Source of the DNA: Nitrospira sp.
GTDB lineage: Bacteria > Nitrospirota > Nitrospiria > Nitrospirales > Nitrospiraceae
DNA: 64,000 nucleotides
NCBI GenBank assembly: GCA_009594995.1
Contig: VOPR01000023.1
Location: 33,549 to 97,548 of the forward strand
Reading direction: 5' to 3'
Position numbers and translations under genes: made by a program. The notes beneath the pieces are model-generated. The model did not search any database, was not told the origin of the DNA, and saw nothing but the letters and a program-made list of their open reading frames with translations. Numbering within the stretch: the stretch's first letter is position 1; every line of letters begins with the position of its first letter. Shown here piece after piece: positions 7,371 through 15,721 of this stretch.

Positions 7371-8879
7371 ATGACGAGTCCATTGGTTCCAGCCTCCCCG
7401 ATGATTTCCCCACGGCCCGTAGGTCACTCCCTCCTGCAGATCGTGCCGAGTGCGGCCTGTCTTCGATGTGATGTCTGTTGCCGGTTTCCCGAGAAAGACA
7501 GTTTCTTACGGCCCTTTTTTACGGCCGATGAAATTCAGGGGGCGGTGGCGGCCGGTCTCGCACCAGAACTGTTTCCCTCACCCGATGGCACGCAGATCAA
7601 TCTGGTCCCGAATCCGTCGGGGGAGGGGTACATCTGTCCGGCGTTTGACAGCACGACATCGCAGTGCCGCGTGTATGATGTGCGCCCGTTGGACTGCCGG
7701 CTCTATCCGTTTGCTCTGATGTGGGACCGTGCACATACCCAGGTTGTGCTCGGGTGGGATACGAAATGTCCGTACATGCGGGATGCGTCGTCGTCGCTTG
7801 TGGAACAGGCAGCTGAGGCGGTTGCGCAATGGATCGAGCAGGATAACAGTGTGGCCACCCTCGCGCAGTATCCCCGGCTCATTGGTCGATTTCAGGATGA
7901 CGTCATTGTGCTACGGGCTTTGGTCCGAGTGACGGAACGTGTGCAGGCGGGGAAGTCCTCGGTGCACACGGAGGCCCTTGGCCTTCAAGATCGAGGCCGT
8001 CTGGAGGCCGCTCTTGCGGCCAGTGCCGGCTATCAGGGGACTCCTCTCGCCGCCGCCTCTTTCGCCTATCATTATGTATGGCGGCATCGGTTGACCTACC
8101 TGTGGGCCGAATTGCACGGGCACTTGTGTTTGTTTGCCGAATCGCCTGACGGGCTGTTCATGGTCTTACCGCCGCTGGGGGAGGGGCCGCTCGCACAACC
8201 ATTGGAAGCGGCCTTTCGTTTCATGCGTGAACGGAACGGCGATTCGTCTGTGACCAGGATGGAAAACGTGCCGGAGGCCTATGTCGCCGAGTTGCGCGCG
8301 TTTGGTTATGAGGTGATCGGAAAGGAACCGGACTATCTCTATGCCGCCGCCGATCTGGCTGACCTTGCCGGAGAAGCGTATCGCTCGCCTCGTGCCGCCT
8401 GCAATCGCTTCATGCGTGAACAGGGGGGAGTCCTCGAACCATACGACTTGCGCGATCGAACGGCCTGCCTGAGTTTGTTTCAGGAATGGCGTGAACAGAA
8501 GCAACGGGCCGGATCGGATGATTGGGCCGAGGCCCTGCTGGAAGACGCGGCTGGTGCTCATGAGACAGCCCTGTCAGCCGGTTTTGAATTGGGATTGACC
8601 GGAGCAGTGGTTCGAGTGGCAGGGCGCATACGGGCGTACACGATGGGTGTGTGGCTCAACCCGTCGGTATTCTGTGTCTTGCTGGAAGTTGCGGATCGAG
8701 ATATTGTGGGGTTGGGACCGTTCGTGTTTCGTGAATTCTGTCGCCAAGCTCGCGCGAAAGGGGCATGTTGGATCAATACCATGGATGATTCCGGTCTCCC
8801 GAGTCTGGCGCGAGCCAAGCACTGGTATCACCCTGCACGATTGTTGCCGAATTATGTTGTGACGGAGTTCCGCCGATGA
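7371..8879 (+). CDS. YkgJ cysteine-cluster domain fused to a DUF2156 (LPG-synthetase-like) acyltransferase domain
   Basis: A 502-residue fusion. Residues about 25-130 form a YkgJ-type cluster: CLRCDVCCRFPE, then CPAF, CRVYDVRPLDCRLYPF and KCPY, likely binding zinc or an Fe-S cluster. Residues about 215-500 resemble DUF2156, the GNAT-like C-terminal domain of phosphatidylglycerol lysyltransferases that uses aminoacyl-tRNA. Examples are DYLYAAADLADLAG, RAACNRFMRE and the C-terminal WINTMDDSGLPSLARAKHWY. No membrane helices are seen, unlike MprF. The stop overlaps the next gene's ATG by four bases. A second in-frame ATG at 7401 is an alternative start. Activity is inferred only from fold resemblance. 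Confidence 0.72.
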   Translation: MTSPLVPASPMISPRPVGHSLLQIVPSAACLRCDVCCRFPEKDSFLRPFFTADEIQGAVAAGLAPELFPSPDGTQINLVPNPSGEGYICPAFDSTTSQCRVYDVRPLDCRLYPFALMWDRAHTQVVLGWDTKCPYMRDASSSLVEQAAEAVAQWIEQDNSVATLAQYPRLIGRFQDDVIVLRALVRVTERVQAGKSSVHTEALGLQDRGRLEAALAASAGYQGTPLAAASFAYHYVWRHRLTYLWAELHGHLCLFAESPDGLFMVLPPLGEGPLAQPLEAAFRFMRERNGDSSVTRMENVPEAYVAELRAFGYEVIGKEPDYLYAAADLADLAGEAYRSPRAACNRFMREQGGVLEPYDLRDRTACLSLFQEWREQKQRAGSDDWAEALLEDAAGAHETALSAGFELGLTGAVVRVAGRIRAYTMGVWLNPSVFCVLLEVADRDIVGLGPFVFREFCRQARAKGACWINTMDDSGLPSLARAKHWYHPARLLPNYVVTEFRR

Positions 8880-11800
8880 CCGCCTCGTCCCCCACTGCTT
8901 CTTCACGCCGTTCCTACCCCTGGCTGCCGGTCCTCATCGTCGGTATGACCATCGTGGCTCTTGTCATCGGCGTGGTCATGTTGCGTTCCATTGAAGTGCG
9001 CATGGTCGAGGCCACCGGTGAAAACCTCACGCTTGCCTCAGCGGAGATTGCGGACAAACTCGATCGATTACTGTTTGAACGCCATGCCGACGTGCGCATG
9101 ATGGCCCGTGCGTTCACAGATCGCGCTACCGACAAAAAATATATCAATGAATATCTGCAGTGGATGAAAGAAACGTACGCCCCGGTCTATCTCTGGTTGG
9201 GGGTGACGGATACGCAGGGCAGAATGGTTGCGGCGACGGACTCGTCTACCATCGGCCAGGATTTCAGCCGCAGCGGCTGGTTCGAGCGGGTGCGCCAGAC
9301 CGGCACCGTGCAGGTGGATGAAGTCGAAATTCATGAATCGAATCACAAGATCGAATCGGTCGCGTTTACGGCCCCCATCCTCAGCGTCAGCGGACAGTTT
9401 CTCGGCGCCGTCACGACCCGCATCGGGTTGCCGATGCTGGAAGATGTACTCATCGAAACGGTGCGCGAAATCCAACAGACGGACGGCGCGGCCGGTCCCT
9501 TCGAATATCAGTTTCTGACCAGGGCCGGTGTGGTGTTTGTGGATTCCTCGTCCACCAGCCTCGACCGCGTCAATCTTCGTGAGCTTGGCCTGCCGTCGGT
9601 GTTGTTGAGCAGCTCCGGGAAGGCGGGATATGTCGAGGAAATGCATGTGCGGCGACATGTTCCGGTGGTGACGGGGTATTCTCAAACCAACGGGTATAGC
9701 GAGTATTCCGGTTTACAGTGGACGATTCTGTTGCGGATGGATCGTGACGTCATTCTGTTGCCGATCCGGGCAATGATGTGGAAGCTCGGGATCGCGGGTG
9801 TAGTCGTGTGGATCCCGATGGTGGGGTTGCTGCTCTGGGCCACAGGGCGATTGCGCGATCAGCATCGGCAGGCACAGCAGGAAAGCGAATGGGCGCGCGC
9901 GGCGGAAGCGGCGCTGCTACAAAGCCAGGAGCGCAACCGGGTCATTGTCGATACGGCATTGGACGCCGTCATTTCGATGGATGCGGGCGGCATCGTTACC
10001 GATTGGAATGCGCAGGCGGTCAACATTTTCGGGTGGGAACGTGAGGAAGCACTTGGCCGGCGTGTGTCGGAAACGGTGATTCCTGCCCGTGATCGGGAGC
10101 AGCATGAACGCGGATTGCGCCATTTTCTCGAAACCGGACAGGGCGCCATTCTCAATCGACGCATCGAGATGACGGGCTGTCATCGCGACGGCCATGAATT
10201 CCCCGTGGAAATTACCATTTCTCCGGCCAGGTTGGGCGATGCCTATATTTTCAGCGCCTTCATTCGCGATATCACCGCACGCAAACGGACCGAACGCCAG
10301 CTGGCCTCCCAATATGCCGTGACTCGTGTGTTGGCGGAATCGCGAACCCTTGAAGAGGCCGGTCCGAAGATTCTGCAAGCCATCTGCGAAAGTCTGGAAT
10401 GGGAGTTGGGCATCTTCTGGCGGCTGGATCGGCAGGGGAGTGTGCTGCGTTGCCTCGACGTCTGGCAGTCCCCGGGACTGAATGCCGAGGAGTTTGTCCT
10501 GGATACCTGGCAGCATACGTTTGCTATCGGCAAGGGTCTGCCGGGACGGATCTGGCAGGCCGGGGAACCGACCTGGATCAAGGACGTGGTGCAGGAGGCC
10601 AACTTTCCCCGCGGCGGTGCCGCCTCCCGGGTGGGACTGCATGGCGCGTTCGGATTCCCGGTTCGAGTCGGGACTGAGGTCGAGGGCGTCATCGAATTGT
10701 TCCGGCGTGAAATCAAACAGCCGGATGAGCAGTTGTTGAAAATGGTGGCCGATGTCGGTCTCAAGATCGGGCAGTTCGGAGAGCGCGCGCGGGCGGAGGA
10801 TGCCTTGCGTCGCACCGAAGCTCAACTGCAGCAGTCCCAAAAAATGGAAGCCGTCGGGCGGTTGGCCGGCGGCGTGGCCCACGATTTTAACAATATGCTG
10901 ACGGTGATTCGCGGCTATAGCGAACTGGTGCTGAGCCGCCTTGCGCCGACGGATGGATTCCGGAAGGAACTGGAAGAGGTTAAAAAAGCGGCGGACCGCG
11001 CGTCCGGCCTCACCGGCCAGTTGTTGGCATTCAGCCGCCGGCAATTCATCGCTCCGAAGGTGCTGGATTTGAACTCGGTCATCCATAACATGGAGGGTAT
11101 GCTCCGGCGATTACTGGGCGAGGATATCGTCGAGCTGTGCACGGTGCTCGATCCGGGGTTAGGGCAGCTGAAAGCAGATCCTGGCCAAGTCGAACAGGTC
11201 ATTATGAATTTGGCCGTGAATGCGCGCGATGCCATGCCGAGTGGCGGCAGGCTGACGGTAGAAACCGCCAACGTCCAGTTCGGGCAGCGCCGGAACCGTC
11301 CGCCGATGGGCGCCGAGCCGGGCTCATATATCGCGCTGATCGTTCGCGATACCGGCCACGGTATGGATGAAGATACGCAGTCGCATGTGTTTGAGCCGTT
11401 TTTTACCACCAAGGAAAAGGGCAAGGGGACCGGCTTGGGGTTGTCGACCGTGTACGGCATCGTCAAGCAGAGCGGCGGGTGCATCGAGGTGGAGAGCAAG
11501 CCGGGTCGAGGGGCGACCTTTAAGATTTTCTTCCCGCGGGTGGAGGCGACCAATCCGGAAGCAGAAGCGGTGTCCGTCGGCGGTGATTCGGTCAGGGGCC
11601 GCGAGACGGTGTTGTTGGTGGAGGATGAACCGGGCGTCCGGCGGCTGGTCAACGAGACATTGCGGCTGCATGGCTATACCGTCTTGGAAGCCCGGCATGG
11701 CATCGAAGCGTTGCTCACCGGCGCCAAACATGCGGGACCGATCCATCTGCTGCTGACAGATGTGGTGATGCCGCAAATGAGCGGCCCGGAAGTCGCGGAA

Positions 11801-11977
11801 AAACTGGCAACGGTCCGTCCGGAAGTCAAAGTGCTCTACATGTCAGGCTACCCGGACCATCCGGCCTTCTCCAAAGGCGGGATCGATACCGAGCATTCCT
11901 TCCTCCAGAAGCCCTTCACGCCCACGACGCTGGCGCAAAAAGTTCGTGAAGTGTTGGATGGGTCGAAAGTCGGCTGA
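8876..11977 (+). CDS. Hybrid sensor histidine kinase (Cache-PAS-GAF-HisKA-HATPase-REC)
   Basis: A 1033-residue membrane kinase. A membrane helix lies near residues 18-37, a periplasmic double-Cache-like sensor to about 300, and a second helix near 305-325. A PAS domain (DAVISMDAGGIVTDWNAQA) follows at about 355-465 and a GAF domain at about 480-625. The phospho-acceptor site GGVAHDFNNML has His669, with an ATPase domain containing DTGHGMDED and KGTGLGLSTVYGI. The C-terminal receiver has LLLTDVVMP with Asp962 and the conserved lysine in FLQKPF. It is translationally coupled to the YkgJ-DUF2156 gene, which hints at a shared process. The signal and output partner are unknown, and no separate response regulator is adjacent. 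Confidence 0.9.
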   Translation: MTASSPTASSRRSYPWLPVLIVGMTIVALVIGVVMLRSIEVRMVEATGENLTLASAEIADKLDRLLFERHADVRMMARAFTDRATDKKYINEYLQWMKETYAPVYLWLGVTDTQGRMVAATDSSTIGQDFSRSGWFERVRQTGTVQVDEVEIHESNHKIESVAFTAPILSVSGQFLGAVTTRIGLPMLEDVLIETVREIQQTDGAAGPFEYQFLTRAGVVFVDSSSTSLDRVNLRELGLPSVLLSSSGKAGYVEEMHVRRHVPVVTGYSQTNGYSEYSGLQWTILLRMDRDVILLPIRAMMWKLGIAGVVVWIPMVGLLLWATGRLRDQHRQAQQESEWARAAEAALLQSQERNRVIVDTALDAVISMDAGGIVTDWNAQAVNIFGWEREEALGRRVSETVIPARDREQHERGLRHFLETGQGAILNRRIEMTGCHRDGHEFPVEITISPARLGDAYIFSAFIRDITARKRTERQLASQYAVTRVLAESRTLEEAGPKILQAICESLEWELGIFWRLDRQGSVLRCLDVWQSPGLNAEEFVLDTWQHTFAIGKGLPGRIWQAGEPTWIKDVVQEANFPRGGAASRVGLHGAFGFPVRVGTEVEGVIELFRREIKQPDEQLLKMVADVGLKIGQFGERARAEDALRRTEAQLQQSQKMEAVGRLAGGVAHDFNNMLTVIRGYSELVLSRLAPTDGFRKELEEVKKAADRASGLTGQLLAFSRRQFIAPKVLDLNSVIHNMEGMLRRLLGEDIVELCTVLDPGLGQLKADPGQVEQVIMNLAVNARDAMPSGGRLTVETANVQFGQRRNRPPMGAEPGSYIALIVRDTGHGMDEDTQSHVFEPFFTTKEKGKGTGLGLSTVYGIVKQSGGCIEVESKPGRGATFKIFFPRVEATNPEAEAVSVGGDSVRGRETVLLVEDEPGVRRLVNETLRLHGYTVLEARHGIEALLTGAKHAGPIHLLLTDVVMPQMSGPEVAEKLATVRPEVKVLYMSGYPDHPAFSKGGIDTEHSFLQKPFTPTTLAQKVREVLDGSKVG

Positions 11978-12097
11978 CGGATGCCATGCCGGTGTCCGCT
12001 GTGTGCCAGCCCCCATCCGCTCGCTTGAACTTCCTCCCCGTTTCCGTTTATCGTGGCGCACGATGCAGATTATTTTCATTATTGTAGGAGTGGCGGA

Positions 12098-12937
12098 ATG
12101 AGCGAGGGGCGGGCAGCAACGGCGTCGAAAGGGCAGGAACAGGAGATCGACCGGTACAGGATCGCACGCGAACCGTTTTACGCTGACGTGCGGGGCGAGG
12201 TCGGGCTCTTTACGATTGCCGCGAAGAGCCGCATGCCGGTGATGCTCAAGGGGCCGACGGGCTGCGGGAAAACGCGGTTCGTGCAGCACATGGCCTATCG
12301 CCTGGGCCGCCCGCTCATTACCGTGGCTTGCCATGAAGACCTCACGGCTTCAGATCTCGTTGGCCGCTATCTCCTGAAGGGACAGGAGACCGTCTGGATG
12401 GATGGCCCGCTGACCCTCGGCGTTAAGCAGGGAGCCATTGTCTATCTGGACGAAATCGTCGAGGCCCGCAAAGACACGACCGTCATTATCCATCCCCTCA
12501 GCGATGACCGGCGGCTCCTGCCGATCGAAAAGAAGGGGCAGGTGATCGAGGCGGTCGATGATTTCATGCTGGTGATCTCCTACAACCCCGGCTACCAAAG
12601 CATTCTGAAGGACCTGAAGCAAAGCACCAAGCAACGGTTCATGGCGATCGAGTTCGACTATCCGCTGCCGGACGTCGAGAGTCGCGTGGTGGCGCATGAA
12701 GCCGGTGTGAGCCCGGAGATTGCGCAGCGGCTCGTCAAAATTGCCGAAAAGGTCCGGAACCTGAAAAATCACGGGCTCGAAGAAGGCGTCAGCACGAGAC
12801 TCCTGATTTACGCGGCCACGCTGATCAAGCAGGGTGTACCGGCTGATCGCGCGTGTGATGTGGCCATTGCCCGGCCGATCACCGACGATCCGGATATGTT
12901 GCGCAGCATCATTGAGGTCGTAAAAGCGATCTTCTGA
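12098..12937 (+). CDS. norQ: NorQ/CbbQ-family MoxR-type AAA+ ATPase
   Basis: A 279-residue AAA+ ATPase with Walker A GPTGCGKT, Walker [11 protein letters not shown], and the family-specific [16 protein letters not shown] and SYNPGYQS segments. NorQ/CbbQ proteins work with a vWA partner (NorD/CbbO) as chaperones that activate or insert cofactors into heme-copper NO reductase or Rubisco. The matching NorD-like gene lies at 15722. The ATG at 12098 follows a TAGGAG ribosome site and is preferred over an ATG-less extension beginning at 12053. No norBC or Rubisco is in this window, so the client enzyme is undetermined. Confidence 0.88.
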   Translation: MSEGRAATASKGQEQEIDRYRIAREPFYADVRGEVGLFTIAAKSRMPVMLKGPTGCGKTRFVQHMAYRLGRPLITVACHEDLTASDLVGRYLLKGQETVWMDGPLTLGVKQGAIVYLDEIVEARKDTTVIIHPLSDDRRLLPIEKKGQVIEAVDDFMLVISYNPGYQSILKDLKQSTKQRFMAIEFDYPLPDVESRVVAHEAGVSPEIAQRLVKIAEKVRNLKNHGLEEGVSTRLLIYAATLIKQGVPADRACDVAIARPITDDPDMLRSIIEVVKAIF

Positions 12938-12984
12938 TCACCTCGTCTGTCGCGAACCAGTGACCGGGTATCCGCAAGAACCTT

Positions 12985-13362
12985 GTGACTAGCCCCGATC
13001 CCAAGCGAAAGAGCCTGCCCCAGGCAGGGGAACAGGTTGTTCGCACCACTGCCGAGGGCGCCATCATTTCCGTGCATGTCCAGCCCAAAGCCTCCCGTAC
13101 CCAATGTGCAGGGCTCCACGGTCACGCGGTGAAAATTCGCGTGGCGGCACTGCCGTCCGATGGAGCGGCGAACGAGGAGCTGTGCCGATTTCTCGCCCGG
13201 ACTTGTGGCTTACCATTGAATGCCGTCGAGATTCTCAGTGGGGCGGGCAGCCGTCAGAAGCGGATTCTGGTGAGAGGATGTTCCGCCGAGCAGGTGCGCA
13301 CACGACTTCGGCTCGATGAGGAAGCGGCCGGATCCGCCGGCGGTGAAGGCGTGAGGCATTGA
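12985..13362 (+). CDS. DUF167 (YggU-type) protein
   Basis: A 125-residue protein starting at GTG 12985, with the DUF167 core ISVHVQPKASRTQCAGLHG, KIRVAALPSDGAANEEL and SGAGSRQKRILV. This family is widespread and small, with a defined fold but no agreed biochemical role. The N-terminal 25 residues and the C-terminal GSAGGEG tail fall outside the core. It sits 47 bases after norQ on the same strand and is followed closely by a lipoprotein gene. Confidence 0.83.
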   Translation: MTSPDPKRKSLPQAGEQVVRTTAEGAIISVHVQPKASRTQCAGLHGHAVKIRVAALPSDGAANEELCRFLARTCGLPLNAVEILSGAGSRQKRILVRGCSAEQVRTRLRLDEEAAGSAGGEGVRH

Positions 13363-13377
13363 GGGGTGGGGGACTCT

Positions 13378-13863
13378 ATGCACGGTGATCGAAGAACCAT
13401 GACGGGGCGGTGGGGGCTTAGACTGGGAAACATTGGCACGAGAGCTTCTCGATGGGCCAGCTTAGTGATTGTCATTGCCGTGGTCGCCTGCGCGGGGCCC
13501 GAGCCTATCCTGAAGTCCACGACCTATTTGCAGCTTCACGGGAAAGAGCAGGGGGATCGTGAAGCGGCGGTCTGTGGGCTGAAAGCGGAACGGGCCGGGT
13601 TGCAGCATGGGACCAATCGCAGCGGGAATGCTGGTGCCGGCACTGCGCTGGGTGTCATCGGCGGGGCGGCGGTGGGAGCCTCGACCGGACTCATCGGCGG
13701 CCCTGCCGGAATCGCCATCGGCGCGGCAGCTGGCGGTGCGGTCGGGGGAGTATTAGGTTTCCTCGCTGGGACCTACAAACCGTTACAGCCCCAGCAGGAC
13801 TATGCCGCTTTCGTTGAGCGATGCCTCAAGGAGAAGGGCTATGAGACTGAGGGGTGGCACTAA
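13378..13863 (+). CDS. Glycine-zipper lipoprotein
   Basis: A 161-residue exported protein. A basic, then hydrophobic N-terminus ends in VVACAG, a plausible lipobox with Cys near position 38. The centre (about residues 85-130) is a glycine zipper: GVIGGAAVGASTGLIGGPAG and then IAIGAAAGGAVGGVLGF. Such proteins insert into or associate with the outer membrane, often in envelope stress. The ATG at 13378 follows a GGGGTGGGGG ribosome site at a suitable distance. GTG 13366 and a later ATG are alternatives. Exact function is unknown. Confidence 0.7.
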   Translation: MHGDRRTMTGRWGLRLGNIGTRASRWASLVIVIAVVACAGPEPILKSTTYLQLHGKEQGDREAAVCGLKAERAGLQHGTNRSGNAGAGTALGVIGGAAVGASTGLIGGPAGIAIGAAAGGAVGGVLGFLAGTYKPLQPQQDYAAFVERCLKEKGYETEGWH

Positions 13864-13903
13864 TCAGGTCGTGATGCAGCAGGCTCTTTTGCGATCCGGC
13901 CGC

Positions 13904-15151
13904 TCAGAAGGTAAAGCAGCCTGAGTAATCGGCCATCAGGCATTGCACGCGTATCGAAATTCGTTCCAACCGCTCCAACTGCTGCGGCGTCGGCGCAGAG
14001 GTCCGTACCTCCCGTAGCCATTCGGCATCCTGCCTCAATTTTTTCAGCGACCATCGCGATGTGCCCGGTATGAGCGTCTCCTCGTGAATCGCTTTCTCCA
14101 CGATGCTGCGGAAGGAGGCCACCTCATCGGCGAATTCCATCCGCTGCGCGTCAAACGTGTAACGGGCCTCGTCCTGCGCCATCAGACCAGTGAGGCGGCG
14201 AATCCATTCAACGGTCGCGGCCATGCGCTCGTAATGCAGGGTGCTGGCGACGTCTCCCGGCGTGTGGTAGCGGGGACTGCGTGCAGCGGACAGAAAGAGA
14301 AACGGAATGTGGTGATTGCGGAACACGTCATAGTCGCTGAAGGCCTTGTGGCCATGATCGGGAATTTCTTCGACGAGATGGATTCCCCCGGGGAACACTG
14401 TGAGGGATGAGACCTGGGTTTGTGTGACCCGTCGGTACAGTTCAGGGCTTTTCTCCGCGCCGGTGGCAAATATCGCATCCTTGAGAGGCGCCCATTGCAC
14501 GCCTCCCATCAGGTCCATGATGATGACGGCTTGAAGATGGTCTGCCGTGCCGACTTCCGGAGGCAGGTGATGAAACAGAAACTGCGAACCCATTTCGGCG
14601 GTGCCGAAGTAGGGGGACTCCTCGCTATTGAATCCCACGAATATGATGCCGTGGCGCGGGAGACTTGCCAGGTTTCTGGCTGTTTCAATCAGGATGGCAA
14701 TGGAGGACGCGTTATCGTCGGCACCAAGGTAGGGATACCCCAAATGGTCGTAATGGGCGCCGATCACAATCCAGCGTGTGGACGCAGTCTGCTCCGCAGG
14801 CGGGATGAACCCGATCAGGTTGTCCCCCATCCGTGCTGAAATGGTCTGGCGGTAGCCGCCCAGAGAGGGGAATGGTCGAAGTCCGATCCCGCGAAATTGA
14901 TCCTCGATATAGTGGGCCGCCTGGCGGTTGCCTGGCGTTCCTGGTTGGCGACCGGCCAGGTCAGGACTCGCGAGGAACGACACATGGGTCTGCAATCGTT
15001 TCGCTGAGGCTGTCGTGACCGGCAATATTCTCGGGTCGAGAGGCTCCATGGTGTGGAGACATCCGGCAAGAGTGAGACTGAGCAGGGCGGAGAGAATCGG
15101 GAGGCCAAAGGGGACTCGGTCCAGTCGATCCCGTTGAGTACGGCGGGTCAC
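13904..15151 (-). CDS. M28-family zinc aminopeptidase, lipoprotein
   Basis: A 415-residue predicted envelope peptidase. The signal sequence ends in LTLAGC (lipobox, Cys near residue 31). Metal and catalytic segments of M28 are visible: IGAHYDHLG (His ligand and Asp), GADDNASS (bridging Asp), NSEESPYFG (Glu), IIMDLMGG (Asp) and a late DYDVFRNHHIPF (His). It would release N-terminal amino acids from peptides in the periplasm or at the outer membrane. It converges on the glycine-zipper gene and lies 2 bases after the FTR-like gene on the same strand. Confidence 0.87.
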   Translation of the reverse strand: MTRRTQRDRLDRVPFGLPILSALLSLTLAGCLHTMEPLDPRILPVTTASAKRLQTHVSFLASPDLAGRQPGTPGNRQAAHYIEDQFRGIGLRPFPSLGGYRQTISARMGDNLIGFIPPAEQTASTRWIVIGAHYDHLGYPYLGADDNASSIAILIETARNLASLPRHGIIFVGFNSEESPYFGTAEMGSQFLFHHLPPEVGTADHLQAVIIMDLMGGVQWAPLKDAIFATGAEKSPELYRRVTQTQVSSLTVFPGGIHLVEEIPDHGHKAFSDYDVFRNHHIPFLFLSAARSPRYHTPGDVASTLHYERMAATVEWIRRLTGLMAQDEARYTFDAQRMEFADEVASFRSIVEKAIHEETLIPGTSRWSLKKLRQDAEWLREVRTSAPTPQQLERLERISIRVQCLMADYSGCFTF

Positions 15152-15153
15152 AG

Positions 15154-15594
15154 TTATTTCGAAGAGTCCGAGACGGTGGGTGAATTCGGCTCTTTCGGTG
15201 CCATGGGCAGCGCTTTGTGACGAAGCGCCCGACCCTTCTCCGGGGTCGGATCAGTAATGAGGCCGTAGCATTGGCGGCCTTCATGGTCCTCGGGCAGATA
15301 CTCGGTGATCGGCATGCCATCCTCCCGCACGAAGAGCAAGCAATGGCAATATTTATAGATCTGCATTTCGTCGCAGGCGCACATCCAGCGACGCAACTTG
15401 GCCTCGGCCTGTTTGTCCGGGTAAAAGTTGCAGGGACAGAGCGGTTTTCCCAACTCATCGACGTGGGCGGCTAGTCCCAACACCACGGCGTTGGTGACGG
15501 CCGGATTCGGATGCATGGCCGTGCCGCTTTTCTCGGCGAAGCCTTTGACATACTTCCACATCTTCTCGAGACTTTCTTTGCTCGGCTCAGCCAT
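15154..15594 (-). CDS. Ferredoxin:thioredoxin reductase catalytic subunit-like protein
   Basis: A 146-residue protein with the cysteine pattern of the FTR catalytic (beta) chain: CPC in KPLCPCNFYPD, CAC in WMCACDEM, CHC in YKYCHCLLF and a later C in RQCYGL. These ligate a [4Fe-4S] cluster next to the redox-active disulphide, passing electrons from ferredoxin to thioredoxin. No variable (alpha) subunit is nearby, so it may act alone, as in several anaerobes and autotrophs. It is divergent from the NorD-like gene and probably co-transcribed with the M28 peptidase. Confidence 0.85.
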   Translation of the reverse strand: MAEPSKESLEKMWKYVKGFAEKSGTAMHPNPAVTNAVVLGLAAHVDELGKPLCPCNFYPDKQAEAKLRRWMCACDEMQIYKYCHCLLFVREDGMPITEYLPEDHEGRQCYGLITDPTPEKGRALRHKALPMAPKEPNSPTVSDSSK

Positions 15595-15666
15595 TCCGTC
15601 CCCCGCGTTACAATCGCCCGATCAATAATGTCTGTCTGGCAGGAGTTCCTGCGCGTGAGGTCACAG

Positions 15667-15695
15667 TTTACAAGCGAAATTGTGTCCTTTACAAT
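15667..15695 (+). promoter_or_regulatory. Predicted sigma-70 promoter of the NorD-like gene
   Basis: TTTACA at 15667-15672 and TACAAT at 15690-15695 are separated by 17 bases. Transcription would begin near 15702, 20 bases before the GTG of the NorD-like gene. This is visible by motif only. Confidence 0.55.
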
Positions 15696-15721
15696 CCACG
15701 ACTTCCCCTAAAACGGATTAG

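Noticed and set aside
9917..11086. 389-residue minus-strand frame opposite the hybrid kinase
   Set aside because: It is antisense to the PAS-GAF-HisKA region; no start context or motif.
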